Source: Clostridiales bacterium (lineage in GTDB: Bacteria; Bacillota; Clostridia; Christensenellales; Pumilibacteraceae). Taken from it: DNA of 64,000 nucleotides. Below the pieces are notes generated by a model. That model saw only the letters and a program-made list of their open reading frames with translations. It was not told the DNA's origin and did no database searches. The stretch is from NCBI GenBank assembly GCA_022508445.1, contig JAFLVG010000005.1:50240-114239 (forward strand), in the 5' to 3' direction. Of this stretch, positions 11,701 to 19,958 are shown piece by piece (the stretch's first letter is position 1; every line of letters starts with the position of its first letter). Both the position numbers and the translations under genes were made by a program.

Positions 11701-14700
11701 GATACGGTGAAATTCTATATCCCGTCGGCAACAGGAACGATGAATCGCGACGAAATCGATCATGTTGCAAACAACTTCAACTTCCGTCAGAGTGAAAACG
11801 GTGTTATACAGTATTTTAACGGCACGCAGGATGCCGATAAGTACACATACAAACCCAACCCCGACTTTGACAAGTTCTTCACCGTTTCACCCGCAACAGG
11901 CTCTGCGTCCATACTGCAATTCATACCGGTTGCAAAAACGCAGGTGAACATTCCTTCGGGAGCTACTCGCACACAATATCTCACCGATCACAATTTGAAA
12001 GAGGATGCCGGCGGCGTATACTATCCGTTCCGCATACTTGTGTACGACGACATTTCCGGCTCGTCATTCCTCGACGGTTCGTGGTACACGTACATCATCA
12101 AGGTTTATATCGCAAACGACGATATCACGGTTGTCGATTCTATAACCGATAAGTACACGTCGACCAATCCAACCTACAACAATAAGCCTAACTACAAGTT
12201 CAAGCTCTCCAAGAATGTCGACTTCTTCGTAGACGTTTCTTCGCTTCTCGTAGACAACGACATCGTAACAAGCGGCATGTCCTTTGCTGTCAAGACCGAC
12301 ACCGCATGGACGTCGTTGGAAAAAGAGCAACAGTACATTCATGACTACTTCGTGATGCCCGCGGCATCGGCAGGCGTAGTTCTTAAAAATCCCAACTCTT
12401 CCGGAGCGTCTCCCGTGACGGTCAGCGCGCCCGATGCAGGTTCTGAAATGCCCAAAACGGCGCTCGTGTTCCGCGCAAGCAGTGCGTTTGTCGGTAGCTA
12501 CGATATTGCGTATACGTTTGAAGACAGCGTTCGCGAAATGGGTGGCGGAACGGGTTCGTCGGTTATGATCGTGTTCACGGTCGAGTACAACAACGAGAGT
12601 CCGACCGCGCATTCCGATACGTTTGACGGCGGCTCCGCTCTCAGTGTCGTCATGAAGCACGGCGATTACTTCACCGTCTATGCGGCAGACTCAACGTTGT
12701 TTGCAGGCGACGCTATCGGTGGATTTACTTCCGTTAAAACCCTCCGTGATGTTAAGTTCCCGACAGGCGCGGCAGTGGCGCAGACAGCGAAAGAGATGCG
12801 CAACAGCTTCCAATTCAAAGACGAAATGACTTACGGCTCGCAAGCTGCCGTCGGCAATCTCGGCTCGCTTATAGTCGGTAACGACGATGCGCCCAGCACG
12901 CTTCGCTTTGCGAAATACACTTTGACCAACAGCAATACAAGCTTGTTGGATATCACAGAAGGCACTCGCTATGCAAAAGAGGGTAGCACCGCACAGCTTC
13001 CCATGAGCTACACAATCAAGGCAAACGCCGTAGGATCTACTACAATGGCGTTGGAGATTGAAGACGGCTCGGGAGCAAAGACAACCGTAAATATCAACAT
13101 TATTGTTGTATCCACGCCGCCCGCAAGCAAGGAATCGGCTATTTCCGGATTGACGCGCGTAGATGCCGAACAGTCCATATACTCTATGTCGATTGCTTAC
13201 GGCGAATCCAAATCGCTTTCGTTCGTCGGATTCATGAACGATATCGATGACGGCGATAACGAGGGCTTGGACGTCAACGTAAATGCAGACGGCACTGACT
13301 ATACGATTACCAATCCCGAAGGCGTTTCGGCGATTACGGCAAGAACGGAATCGACTCAGTTTGGCGGTAAGAGCGTTGTAATCACGGCTATCGACTTCAT
13401 CCCGATGGCAAACGAATACGCAACCGTATCGTTCCGCGTCAAAGACGCACACAATGCTGTCTCCAACCTTGTCACGATAAGGGTTTACGTCACTCCGAGC
13501 GAAGTGCAATCCGTTGCGACGCAAAACAATGTTTACAACGTAACGCTCAAAAGCTACGATCAGTACGAATCTGACGGCACTCCCGTTACCGTAAACATTG
13601 TAGACCTTCCTGCGACGGCGCACGTATTCTCTGATATCGCGGTTGCGGCCCCTTCGGCGCAATACGACGTAAAACTGTACGCACTCCTTGCAAAGAATGA
13701 GGACGGCACGTTCTCCAACGTAAGGGAAAACAACGCCGCATTCAATCCGAGTGAAGCATTGATTATAAGCATTGTAAACGGCGTTGTGTCAAGCGGCAAG
13801 GAAAACAGGAAAGAAATTGCGCTTTATGTAGCGCGGTATTTCGACGTTACCGTATCGGAAGACGGCAAGCAGTTTGAATTTATACCGAAGTCCGCTACGA
13901 TAGCGACGTCCGGCACCGATCTTGCGGCAATACAGTTCAAGGTAGAGGTTGCCAAGCATTACTCTAACGGTACGGGCAGCACAACGCAAACTCCCAAATC
14001 CGCATACATGAGCGTGGCGGTTGCCAACTCGCAATTGACCGTCGTTAAGAACTCGCCATACAACTACGGATATCCGATGGTGGGCGAAGGCAATAATGCG
14101 AGATTGCGCGAATCGGCATTCCTCGAATTTAACGGTACGGCGGGCGACTCGCTCACTTGGGATTTGTTCAGTACCGTAGATTATGAGCTCGGATTGTTCT
14201 ACGATTACGATATGATCAACAATCCCAAGGCCGATGGCGGACTTGAAACGGTCAACCACGTGAATACCGTTATCAGAATGGAAGGCGCGACAGAAACTGT
14301 CACAGGTCAAGGCCCGGTGCTTTCCGTATCTGTGTCCAATGACGGTAAGCTGACCATCAAGATTAACCGCAAGGTTTGCGGCAGCCAGCCCTCGCTCGGC
14401 AGCTCGTGGAAACCTTCCACCGATATGTACGTTGACGTTTACTGTGCTGACACAATCGGATACAGATCCAATCCCAGAACGACCAGAATGACAACCATAA
14501 AGGTGTCGGTTGAAAACGACGTACCTGATTTCAAAACCATCACAGACAGGCATGAGACGGAAGAACTCGGATATTCGATTACATATTCGGATATCGACGG
14601 TTACGTTTTGAGTGCGTCGATTGCACGCGGAAAATCGCTCTACGTCAATGTCGAAGATATCATCGACGATGCCGATATCAAGATGGATGCGTACTTCTTG

Positions 14701-16785
14701 CTGTATACCGACACGAGCGACAGCCTTATGGGCAGCGACGGTTATTTGACCGGCTCGATTACTTCGGACGGTAATAACGACGGCATCGGCAGAATCAAGA
14801 GTAACGATGAGTTGCTGTTCACCGTTCGCCAAACCCAAGGTAAAAACGACTTCGGTATTTCGAGAATGCAGTCGCTCGTATTCACCTGCGAATCTGTCGC
14901 GCGCGGCGAGGTAGGCACGTGTACGCTCAAATTCCGCGATTCGGTGCAAGACGCTGTAACGCGCATACTGACCATCAATTTGACGGTAGCCAATATTGCT
15001 CCCGAGATAAAGAAGAATGCGAATTTGAACATTACCGTCATGGGTAAAAATGTAAAAGCTACCGACGATGATCTCGTTTTGGCATCCAGAAGTTTCAGCA
15101 TACTCGACTTTATCACAGACCAAAACGGCGACGACTACGATGCTGCGCTTACCCAAGATGATTCGAGACGTCCCACATACGTTTACATCGAAGGAATATT
15201 GCTCTATTCGTATGACGACCCGATCAACGCACCGACAATTTACGGTCCCGGTGTATTCACGGAAGAAATCGATGAAGTAACCGGTGAAACCATCACGTCC
15301 AGAGAAGCAAATAGCGCTTGTCGTGTAAGCTGGGATTCAACCGACATGTATCATCAAAGATTCACGGTTGAGCCTTTGAGGGGCGTTTACGGCGTACAAA
15401 AGGTAACGTTTACAATCATAGACAGCGGCTATGAAGACGGTGCGAGCGCAGGTGTTCTCGACGGCGAGGCGTTTGACAAGCTCACGATTACTATCACAAT
15501 TGCCAATCCTCTCGAAGATGTACCTAACGAACTCGATGAGCAATCCATTGCATACGGTATCACACGCGATATCACGGTGACGGATTTGCTCGGTGAGGAG
15601 AATGCATACGGTTACGTTATCGAAAGTCTCCAAGAGATCGATACCAATTATTTGCAAATTTACAGCCCCGGCGAACAGGCAGGTGTTCACACCTCCGCAG
15701 TCGCGACGGTAGCCTCCGAAGAATGGCGCATTTACGCCAAGTCCGAAGGTGCGACTTCCAGATTGCGCGTAGTGTTCAAGGCCGGCGAAGTAACGTCCGA
15801 TCCGAGAATTCTTCCCGTTAAGGTTGTGACCAATCCTCCGCCTAAGCTCAAAAACGGCAAGAAATCTTACGAATACACCGTAGACAGACTTAACGATCGC
15901 AATAACCGCATGCTGAGAGTTTATCCCGAAGATTGGTTCGACGACAACTTGGGCGACATAATGGAATTTGTCGGACCTATCGAGTCGTCTCAGACAGTTA
16001 AAGTAGAGGCATTGCTTGACTTTGACGATATGTCAGAAGGCGGCAGAGCGTTCATCATGCTCACGTTCAACCGCAGAGGAGCAGCTGATATTTCGTTCTA
16101 CGTAAGAGACCTTTCGGGCAGATTGTACGAGCATACAATCACAGTCAACTGCACAGACGCACCCGAGATGTCTTGGTGGGAGAATTTGATATCACTCATC
16201 GAAGCTAACTGGCTGTGGTTCTGGATTATTGTCGGCGCAACACTGCTTCTGATTATCTTCTTGATCATACTCATTGTGGTCATCCACAAGAAGCGCAAGA
16301 TCAGAAGAGAGATCGAGGCGTTGCTCAACTCCGAGACAGAGCTCGAAGAGGAAATGATGCGACTCAACGCAAGCGCACAAGCGGCGCAATATCAAGCGCT
16401 CGGCTTCCTTGCGGCAGCGCATCAAGCGGCTACCAATCCCAACCTCATGTTGGGTGGCGGCGCAACAAATCCCACGCCCAACAGTTTGCAGCTCGCTGCC
16501 GGCACGGGTAGCACAATCGGAACCGATCAGGCCGCGCCTCCGCCGCAACAACAGCCGATGCAACAGCCGATGCAACAGCAGCCTATGCAACAACAGCCGA
16601 TGCAACAACCCATGCAACAGCAACAGCCTATGTATCAGCAACCGCCTATGGGTAACGGTGGAATGCCTTATAATCCCGCACAAGGACCTATGCAAGGTCA
16701 ACCGATGCCGGGTATGCCTCAACAAGGCGGCACAATGACTCCGCCTCCGCCCGCAGGCGACGGATTCGATCCTAACGATTTCTAA
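5746..16785 (+). CDS. Giant receptor-like surface protein: Gly-rich domain, Ig/cadherin-like repeats, C-terminal TM and cytoplasmic tail
   Basis: The 3679-aa protein begins with a basic stretch and a hydrophobic signal or anchor helix (about residues 19-41). Residues 80-345 form a glycine-rich region starting FKFEVWGAQGG, resembling the Gly-rich domain family (PF12810 type, also in ALK/LTK receptors). Next come about 17 beta-rich units of 150-200 residues. Many begin at junctions of the NxxP kind (NSAPT, NSEPT, NESPT, NDVPD, NIAPE, NPPPK) and are rich in D/N calcium-type turns, as in cadherin- or Ig-like bacterial repeats. A membrane helix lies near 3488-3513, then a basic stop-transfer KKRKIRRE, a charged helix predicted to be coiled-coil (about 3515-3555), and a tail with QQPM-type repeats (about 3600-3632) ending PPPPAGDGFDPNDF. 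There is no LPxTG motif. The start is backed by GGAGAGG. It is probably an adhesin, stalk or sensor; the ligand is unknown. It is monocistronic. Confidence 0.85.
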   Translation: MTKHTDKTNVIRLGKGRRAFILIASIFTAIAVAVACALCFDTSKPVSVGDVESSVSTSATTYSNLTGDKTAAGALNNGDIINYTYNGGVYSIKLPKGTFKFEVWGAQGGYYDTGCLGGKGGYTYISSYEVTATAGQYIYIVVGSQGGNGSSGAKAGGYNGGGSTNIGNSGGGGGGATHMALASGLLKNVSSSNVLLVGGGGGGSTTSAHSGTYGQGGYGGGGNASGGASSGGWIDGAGYQAKGGTTSAGGAGGKGATTTSCTYVIGGNGSYGQGGVSNASYEAGGGGGGGYYGGGGGGGDNNSAGADGRTGGGGGSGYIKSGYSGSGTSNSQSGNGTARITVLSVNQAPAAKTTASSTLKSNTTYYRGAQTISFTPDDIATDPDATKTTLYFTNGTASNLDTFQNANTKNQNLWINSACTTLATKYVQWTCVSNRQINITNILLYPRKGADGCATDGILILYTKVRDNFGSSTARGWSIIPIYIRVGDRALTAKTDKLLTKTYTRSDNVQYTYRYGDPTHTGTSDASKNYDYINNPNSIYNPNGSGKTVFLPKSIAPTDSAGYTIYASDLYTDADTSHDKVAFKTVASTSYTTYYTITYNSNSDYASGLVPSITIKPTGVRPSGAIYVAATITAQTSETGSKVGIGAANTAVTLVFRMSNTRPYFASTQALPSTVNLTEPLVTLAPGGVATVNLKSMVYDMDDSTLSKHTFAQTVNDVVIPTGEYIQVDMSNVRIPLKTNVGSNYAAYDNDSNKASTSYKTGQGTVQTTFKQGLIAPVGSANASTANVLYSFDNSQTIRFTARAATQYQYSDKANSTHSRKGDFYILVRVIDPSDTADTGIWFPIAIKVNSSAPTTITPSAANFTLEFTQYTDGVEDQLNPSDAKKGRDAIQNPESGIVITPISYTDANGVLRGIGTTNSSFGTNGNHASPFAVDPDGFMYPSGTTTASPILPLNDLALLYGTSDFNNINIANIVNRYDTTSFFDISVVSLYADRQVFSQLNLSDAQLAALGVKTYSDGNAGYEFKGLRIIPKRSTNDEFFQIEVKTVDTRGTQGLVTVCIKVLNRRIEARRGSYEGNNGNESTAYRINPITNVGTYTRNTNIGALAVNYTIECNDIVRLTPYDFAYDFDVDPDNSQLNPRGGALNTNPADSGFQEAANYIRKPYNIKHTSSPSALAQNTSIVYGQQLTFINTGNIIANAGQYSNYISVAMGKCKVGNTEYEIPCIEIEGLSRTTSAIVQLRFTISDGSTTINCVITVTVKNSAPTRVNNNVYQLTAGVKDGYTNSLELAVDEIAVDKDGDIPTFVTDPVHIYAKVDNAYYEALDADMNGVDIDSPQAVYKMSDYIYVSIAKNSLGLDVVYVRALSSTEFFTRQIYLAVRVKDGFRAQPEEVTLYILINVINSEPTMATDTLVVDSNGNYSWMIECEDTEKTLSRYIVNSRELCESPAIPAITANKIWLFDDADGQQEVILNPLSWIKDTNYSGALIRKTTASVITSEMFTSSTEPTLNAGVIYTKTYTSGEDQYLNIEPIFFEKSYSNGRAVFTPLPLDSEKVKTSQYWALRIIDKGTGTSDALRTQIAIAVKDDQHSATLYTADKSKEIEEHSSSLTVLNFFYGYKMPGVLALHNYYRTDGNAEAATSVVGGNEEGKFVVDKDGVRAYQFKNKAIPGTAEELRNATFIDNFKYQYYVDKLTRGTTSEATYKHYPVNEGSAFYYSPIEVGGVYGGEKAIVPISYIALPSSAKTGITEDRAHVTFANATANTSMLNKNGNKLNDNEYYSWSQDNANDRNAIFENLTLSDGIQVWTGWNQISQNPYIDIKYVSNTKFLGPQTGVNRYRNSSRFEVSVQTDSNSHSITFIDANDNSGNSNCREDKFGFEFGKKDGGERPTGYLKLTVALKTTTSAASGDDTDSAVEYVEVDINLKNTFAKIVDASGSEKDKGYVDDESVKMTTRDSVGKTVILNDYKNGVDNAKGDVKLFFSDPDVTDTVKFYIPSATGTMNRDEIDHVANNFNFRQSENGVIQYFNGTQDADKYTYKPNPDFDKFFTVSPATGSASILQFIPVAKTQVNIPSGATRTQYLTDHNLKEDAGGVYYPFRILVYDDISGSSFLDGSWYTYIIKVYIANDDITVVDSITDKYTSTNPTYNNKPNYKFKLSKNVDFFVDVSSLLVDNDIVTSGMSFAVKTDTAWTSLEKEQQYIHDYFVMPAASAGVVLKNPNSSGASPVTVSAPDAGSEMPKTALVFRASSAFVGSYDIAYTFEDSVREMGGGTGSSVMIVFTVEYNNESPTAHSDTFDGGSALSVVMKHGDYFTVYAADSTLFAGDAIGGFTSVKTLRDVKFPTGAAVAQTAKEMRNSFQFKDEMTYGSQAAVGNLGSLIVGNDDAPSTLRFAKYTLTNSNTSLLDITEGTRYAKEGSTAQLPMSYTIKANAVGSTTMALEIEDGSGAKTTVNINIIVVSTPPASKESAISGLTRVDAEQSIYSMSIAYGESKSLSFVGFMNDIDDGDNEGLDVNVNADGTDYTITNPEGVSAITARTESTQFGGKSVVITAIDFIPMANEYATVSFRVKDAHNAVSNLVTIRVYVTPSEVQSVATQNNVYNVTLKSYDQYESDGTPVTVNIVDLPATAHVFSDIAVAAPSAQYDVKLYALLAKNEDGTFSNVRENNAAFNPSEALIISIVNGVVSSGKENRKEIALYVARYFDVTVSEDGKQFEFIPKSATIATSGTDLAAIQFKVEVAKHYSNGTGSTTQTPKSAYMSVAVANSQLTVVKNSPYNYGYPMVGEGNNARLRESAFLEFNGTAGDSLTWDLFSTVDYELGLFYDYDMINNPKADGGLETVNHVNTVIRMEGATETVTGQGPVLSVSVSNDGKLTIKINRKVCGSQPSLGSSWKPSTDMYVDVYCADTIGYRSNPRTTRMTTIKVSVENDVPDFKTITDRHETEELGYSITYSDIDGYVLSASIARGKSLYVNVEDIIDDADIKMDAYFLLYTDTSDSLMGSDGYLTGSITSDGNNDGIGRIKSNDELLFTVRQTQGKNDFGISRMQSLVFTCESVARGEVGTCTLKFRDSVQDAVTRILTINLTVANIAPEIKKNANLNITVMGKNVKATDDDLVLASRSFSILDFITDQNGDDYDAALTQDDSRRPTYVYIEGILLYSYDDPINAPTIYGPGVFTEEIDEVTGETITSREANSACRVSWDSTDMYHQRFTVEPLRGVYGVQKVTFTIIDSGYEDGASAGVLDGEAFDKLTITITIANPLEDVPNELDEQSIAYGITRDITVTDLLGEENAYGYVIESLQEIDTNYLQIYSPGEQAGVHTSAVATVASEEWRIYAKSEGATSRLRVVFKAGEVTSDPRILPVKVVTNPPPKLKNGKKSYEYTVDRLNDRNNRMLRVYPEDWFDDNLGDIMEFVGPIESSQTVKVEALLDFDDMSEGGRAFIMLTFNRRGAADISFYVRDLSGRLYEHTITVNCTDAPEMSWWENLISLIEANWLWFWIIVGATLLLIIFLIILIVVIHKKRKIRREIEALLNSETELEEEMMRLNASAQAAQYQALGFLAAAHQAATNPNLMLGGGATNPTPNSLQLAAGTGSTIGTDQAAPPPQQQPMQQPMQQQPMQQQPMQQPMQQQQPMYQQPPMGNGGMPYNPAQGPMQGQPMPGMPQQGGTMTPPPPAGDGFDPNDF

Positions 16786-16796
16786 TGTTCAAGCAC

Positions 16797-16834
16797 ACGG
16801 AACGCCGATGTAAAAGTCGGCGTTCCGTTTTTTT
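16797..16834 (+). terminator. Terminator of the giant surface protein gene
   Basis: A 12-bp perfect stem (ACGGAACGCCGA with TCGGCGTTCCGT) and eight-base loop is followed by a T run, 12 bases after the stop codon. Confidence 0.93.
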
Positions 16835-16894
16835 GGGATTCAATTCGGCAAATCGACGCGCTTTCAAAACATGGCGCGTTAAACATATAAACGC

Positions 16895-16923
16895 TTGACA
16901 GCACGGTTAAAATTTGTTAGAAT
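16895..16923 (+). promoter_or_regulatory. Sigma-A promoter upstream of the phosphoglucomutase gene
   Basis: TTGACA (16895-16900), 17 bases, then TAGAAT (16918-16923) preceded by TGT. The start would be near 16930, giving a leader of almost 90 nt that contains a terminator-like hairpin. Confidence 0.85.
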
Positions 16924-16958
16924 AGATTTTGATGAAAACTTAACGAGTCAGCACATTT

Positions 16959-16997
16959 AAAGAGAAGTGTATCGGTGTTATACATTTCTCTTTTTTT
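16959..16997 (+). terminator. Intrinsic terminator inside the pgcA leader (candidate attenuator)
   Basis: A 14-bp stem (16959-16972 with 16980-16993, one G-U pair, loop CGGTGTT) runs directly into a T tract (16991-16997). It sits between the promoter and the pgcA start at 17018, so full-length transcription must pass it. It could be a condition-dependent attenuator or the end of a short RNA of about 70 nt. Confidence 0.7.
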
Positions 16998-17017
16998 CAA
17001 AACGGCAAGGAGGCATC

Positions 17018-18646
17018 ATGAACGAAATCGAAGCAAAATACAGTGAGTGGTTAAAAAACGCAGTAGCATACGGCGATGAGCTAAAAGCCATGACCGATAA
17101 CGACAAAAAGGAAGCGTTCTATAAGGATCTCGAATTCGGCACGGCAGGTCTTCGCGGTATCTTGGGTGCAGGCACTAACCGATTGAATATCTTCACGATA
17201 GGTAAAGTGACGAAGGGCCTTGCCGACTATGTAACAGCGCATAAACAAAATGGCGCAAAGGTCGCCGTCAGCTACGATTCACGCAATTGCTCGACAGAGT
17301 TCGCGCATTATGCCGCCGCCGTTCTCGCACAAAACGGGATTAAAGTTTACATAACGAAAGAGCTTCAACCCACGCCGTATCTCTCGTTCATGGTGCGTGC
17401 GCTCGGCTGTGACGCAGGCGTCATGATTACGGCGAGTCACAATCCGGCAAAATTCAACGGGTACAAGGTTTACGGCGCGGACGGTTGCCAGGTTACCGAC
17501 GATGCCGCTTCTCAAATCTTCGGTTACATTCAAAAGACGGATATTTTCTCGGTTGCCGCAGCGGATTTCGACGGCGCGGTAAAAACCGGTCTTATAGAGT
17601 TTACGGACGTAACGCGCGAATACCTCGACGCTGTTTATGAGCGTTCGGTAGGAAGTGCGCGCGATGTTTCGATAGTGTACACGCCGCTAAACGGTACCGG
17701 ATATTCGATTATCCCAAAGATGTTCGGTGAGCGCGGATTTGGTAACGTTACCGTCGTTCCCGAGCAGGCCATGCCGGACGGGAATTTTCCCACTACGCCG
17801 TACCCCAATCCGGAAAAAGCCGAAGCTATGCGGCTCGGTATAGAGCTTGCCGAAAAGCTCGGTTCGGACATCGTAATAGGTACCGATCCCGACGCCGATA
17901 GATTAGGCGCGGCGGTCAAGACTGCGGACGGTTACAAGCTGATCACCGGCAACGAGATGGGCGTGCTTTTGATCGACTATATCTTCTCGCACTCGAAAAA
18001 TCTGCCCGATAAGCCCATCGTAGTGAAAACGATAGTCACTACCGACCTTGCGGTACGCGTTGCGGAAAGCTACGGCGCGGAGGTACGCGAGGTGCTTACA
18101 GGTTTTAAATACATCGGCGAGGTCATCAAAAAGCTCGAAGGTATAGGCGAAGGCGATCGGTTTGTGTTCGGATACGAAGAAAGCTACGGTTACATGTCGG
18201 GCAAGTACGTGCGCGACAAGGACGCGGTGGCTACGAGCATGTTAGTTGCCGAAATGACCGCCGACTATCTCAAAGAGGGCAAGACGCTTATCGACGTTTT
18301 GAACGGTATTTACGGTAAGTTCGGCAAATACTATCACCGCACCGTTTCGTTCACTTACGAAGGCGCTTCGGGCGCGCAAAGAATGAAAGAGGTACTCGCG
18401 TCGGTGCGCGTCGCTCCTCCGGCATCGCTCGACGGATCGAAGATTGTGGAGAGCTATGATTATCTCACGCAAAAGAAATTCGATCTGCCAAAGGCCGACG
18501 TGCTGTCGTTTAAAGCCGAGGACGGAAGTAAGCTCATTATAAGACCGTCGGGTACGGAGCCGCTCATCAAGGTTTATATCACGGCGGCTTGTGGCGGCGA
18601 AGCGCGAATAGACGCCATATTGAAGGAAATAAAAAGGTTTATGTAA
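17018..18646 (+). CDS. pgcA: Phospho-sugar mutase (phosphoglucomutase/phosphomannomutase)
   Basis: A 542-aa alpha-D-phosphohexomutase that interconverts hexose 1- and 6-phosphates, linking glycolysis with cell-wall and glycogen sugars. The phosphoserine loop TASHNP lies at residues 138-143 (Ser140), the metal loop GTDPDADR at 288-295 and the phosphate-binding RPSGTEP at 509-515. N-terminal GTAGLRG is also present. Length matches the longer Firmicute PgcA class. The start at 17018 is chosen for CAAGGAGG seven bases upstream; the frame is open to 16967, but that would place the start inside the leader hairpin. It heads a likely transcript through the downstream glutamine genes, 62 bases apart, with no promoter seen between. 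Glucose versus mannose preference cannot be told from sequence. Confidence 0.93.
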   Translation: MNEIEAKYSEWLKNAVAYGDELKAMTDNDKKEAFYKDLEFGTAGLRGILGAGTNRLNIFTIGKVTKGLADYVTAHKQNGAKVAVSYDSRNCSTEFAHYAAAVLAQNGIKVYITKELQPTPYLSFMVRALGCDAGVMITASHNPAKFNGYKVYGADGCQVTDDAASQIFGYIQKTDIFSVAAADFDGAVKTGLIEFTDVTREYLDAVYERSVGSARDVSIVYTPLNGTGYSIIPKMFGERGFGNVTVVPEQAMPDGNFPTTPYPNPEKAEAMRLGIELAEKLGSDIVIGTDPDADRLGAAVKTADGYKLITGNEMGVLLIDYIFSHSKNLPDKPIVVKTIVTTDLAVRVAESYGAEVREVLTGFKYIGEVIKKLEGIGEGDRFVFGYEESYGYMSGKYVRDKDAVATSMLVAEMTADYLKEGKTLIDVLNGIYGKFGKYYHRTVSFTYEGASGAQRMKEVLASVRVAPPASLDGSKIVESYDYLTQKKFDLPKADVLSFKAEDGSKLIIRPSGTEPLIKVYITAACGGEARIDAILKEIKRFM

Positions 18647-18708
18647 TCCGCCGTACGCGGCGTACTCGATAAGGGAGGGAGGGGCAAAAGCCCTAATAAG
18701 GAGAAAAG

Positions 18709-19917
18709 ATGAAATACAGCAAAAGTGAATTTCTCGACTATATCGCAGAGAACGATGTCAAGTTCGTCAAGCTGACGTTCTGCGACTTTTTGGGCAGACA
18801 GCGCAACATTTCGGTGCTGTCGTCCCAGCTCGACGACGCGTTTGAGAACGGCGTCGCAATCGACAGTGCGGCTATGACGGGCGTCGGCGGTATAGATTTG
18901 AAGCTCATACCGGTCAGTTCGTTGCTTTCGGTTTTGCCTTGGCGTCCGCACGCCGGCAGGGTTGTCAGCGTGTTCTGCAATATCGCAAACCTCGACGGCA
19001 CCCCGTTTGTATGCGATCCCATGGTAATGCTCGAAAACCAAGTGAAGAAGCTCGGTGCGCTCGGACTCAAAGCTCAGGTAGCGACAGAGTGTGAGTTTTA
19101 CGTGTTTAAAGACGACGACGGCATAAAGGAGCTTATACCTTTCGATACCGCCGACTATTGCGCATGCGCGCCGTTCGATAAGTGCGAAAACCTGCGCCGC
19201 GACGTTATCGTAAGCATGGAGGACATGGGACTCAAACCCATTTCGTCACATCACGAACGCGGCATGGGACAAAACGAAATAGACTTCGAGAGCGCAGAGC
19301 CGTCGGCCGCGGCTCGCAACTTCATAATGTTCAAGACAGCCGTTAAAAACGTGTGTGCGCTAAACGGAACATGGGCGTCGTTCATGCCCAAGCCTGTCAA
19401 AGGCATGCCCGGTAGCGGATTGCACCTTTCGGTCACTCTTTCGGGTAAAAACGCCGACGCCGCGTCTGCGGCGTTTGCAGAGGGTGTTATGCGCCGTTAC
19501 AAGGAAATAACGTGCTTTGCGAATCCTACGCTTAACAGTTACAGCAGGCTCAAAAAGAACTACAAGATATCATACGGCGTCAACCGCGGCGCGGCGCTTC
19601 GCAGGTTCGGCGACACTGTCATACAGCTTCGAACGCCCGATTCGACGTGCAACATCTTCACCGTTCTCGCGCTCGTTTTCGCCGCAGGTCGTGAAGGCAT
19701 AGAAAACAACTACAAGCTGCGCGAACCCGATACGGGAGATGATTTTATTTTCGATTCGCCCGATGAAGCGATTGCATTTGCCGAAAAGAGCGAGTGGTTG
19801 CGCAATAACATCGACGGCGTGTTCGACGACGTACTCGGTTCTATGCGCGCACGTCTTGCCGCGGAAAAGGAGTGCAAGACCGAACGCGAGCTGTTTGATT
19901 TCCACTTGGATATTTAA
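18709..19917 (+). CDS. Divergent glutamine synthetase-family protein
   Basis: The 402-aa protein is a type I glutamine synthetase homologue, shorter than the usual 440-470 aa. Conserved blocks include ATECEFYVF, HHERGMGQNEIDF, FMPKPVKGMPGSGLHL, NPTLNSYSRL and LRTPDSTCN. By eye, two expected active-site acids are absent. The flap motif normally reading PGYEAP is KNYKIS here (Lys286 in place of the ammonium-handling Glu). The RxExRxPD motif reads VIQLRTPD (Gln306 in place of a metal-ligand Glu). The MHxH motif is reduced to LHLS. ATP and glutamate binding blocks seem kept. It may be a regulatory paralogue, an enzyme using another amine, or a weak synthetase. AAGGAG supports the start. It is followed by an ANTAR regulator gene, a pairing seen with glnA in other Clostridia. 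Homology is firm, activity uncertain. Confidence 0.85.
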   Translation: MKYSKSEFLDYIAENDVKFVKLTFCDFLGRQRNISVLSSQLDDAFENGVAIDSAAMTGVGGIDLKLIPVSSLLSVLPWRPHAGRVVSVFCNIANLDGTPFVCDPMVMLENQVKKLGALGLKAQVATECEFYVFKDDDGIKELIPFDTADYCACAPFDKCENLRRDVIVSMEDMGLKPISSHHERGMGQNEIDFESAEPSAAARNFIMFKTAVKNVCALNGTWASFMPKPVKGMPGSGLHLSVTLSGKNADAASAAFAEGVMRRYKEITCFANPTLNSYSRLKKNYKISYGVNRGAALRRFGDTVIQLRTPDSTCNIFTVLALVFAAGREGIENNYKLREPDTGDDFIFDSPDEAIAFAEKSEWLRNNIDGVFDDVLGSMRARLAAEKECKTERELFDFHLDI

Positions 19918-19958
19918 TCGCCAAATAAGCTGAAAATACAAAAATCAAGGAGGTATAT

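Noticed and set aside
10321..11763. A 480-codon minus-strand frame inside the giant surface protein gene.
   Set aside because: It is covered by a continuous plus-strand frame with coherent protein repeats, has no ribosome-binding site and is compositionally a shadow.
16550..16640. CAACAGCCGATG-type tandem repeat considered as a stand-alone repeat element.
   Set aside because: It is the coding sequence of the QQPM tail of the giant protein, in frame throughout.
18647..18708. Two small hairpins before the glutamine synthetase homologue, considered as an ANTAR target.
   Set aside because: Stems are only five base pairs, loops do not fit the six-base ANTAR loop pattern and no terminator T run follows.
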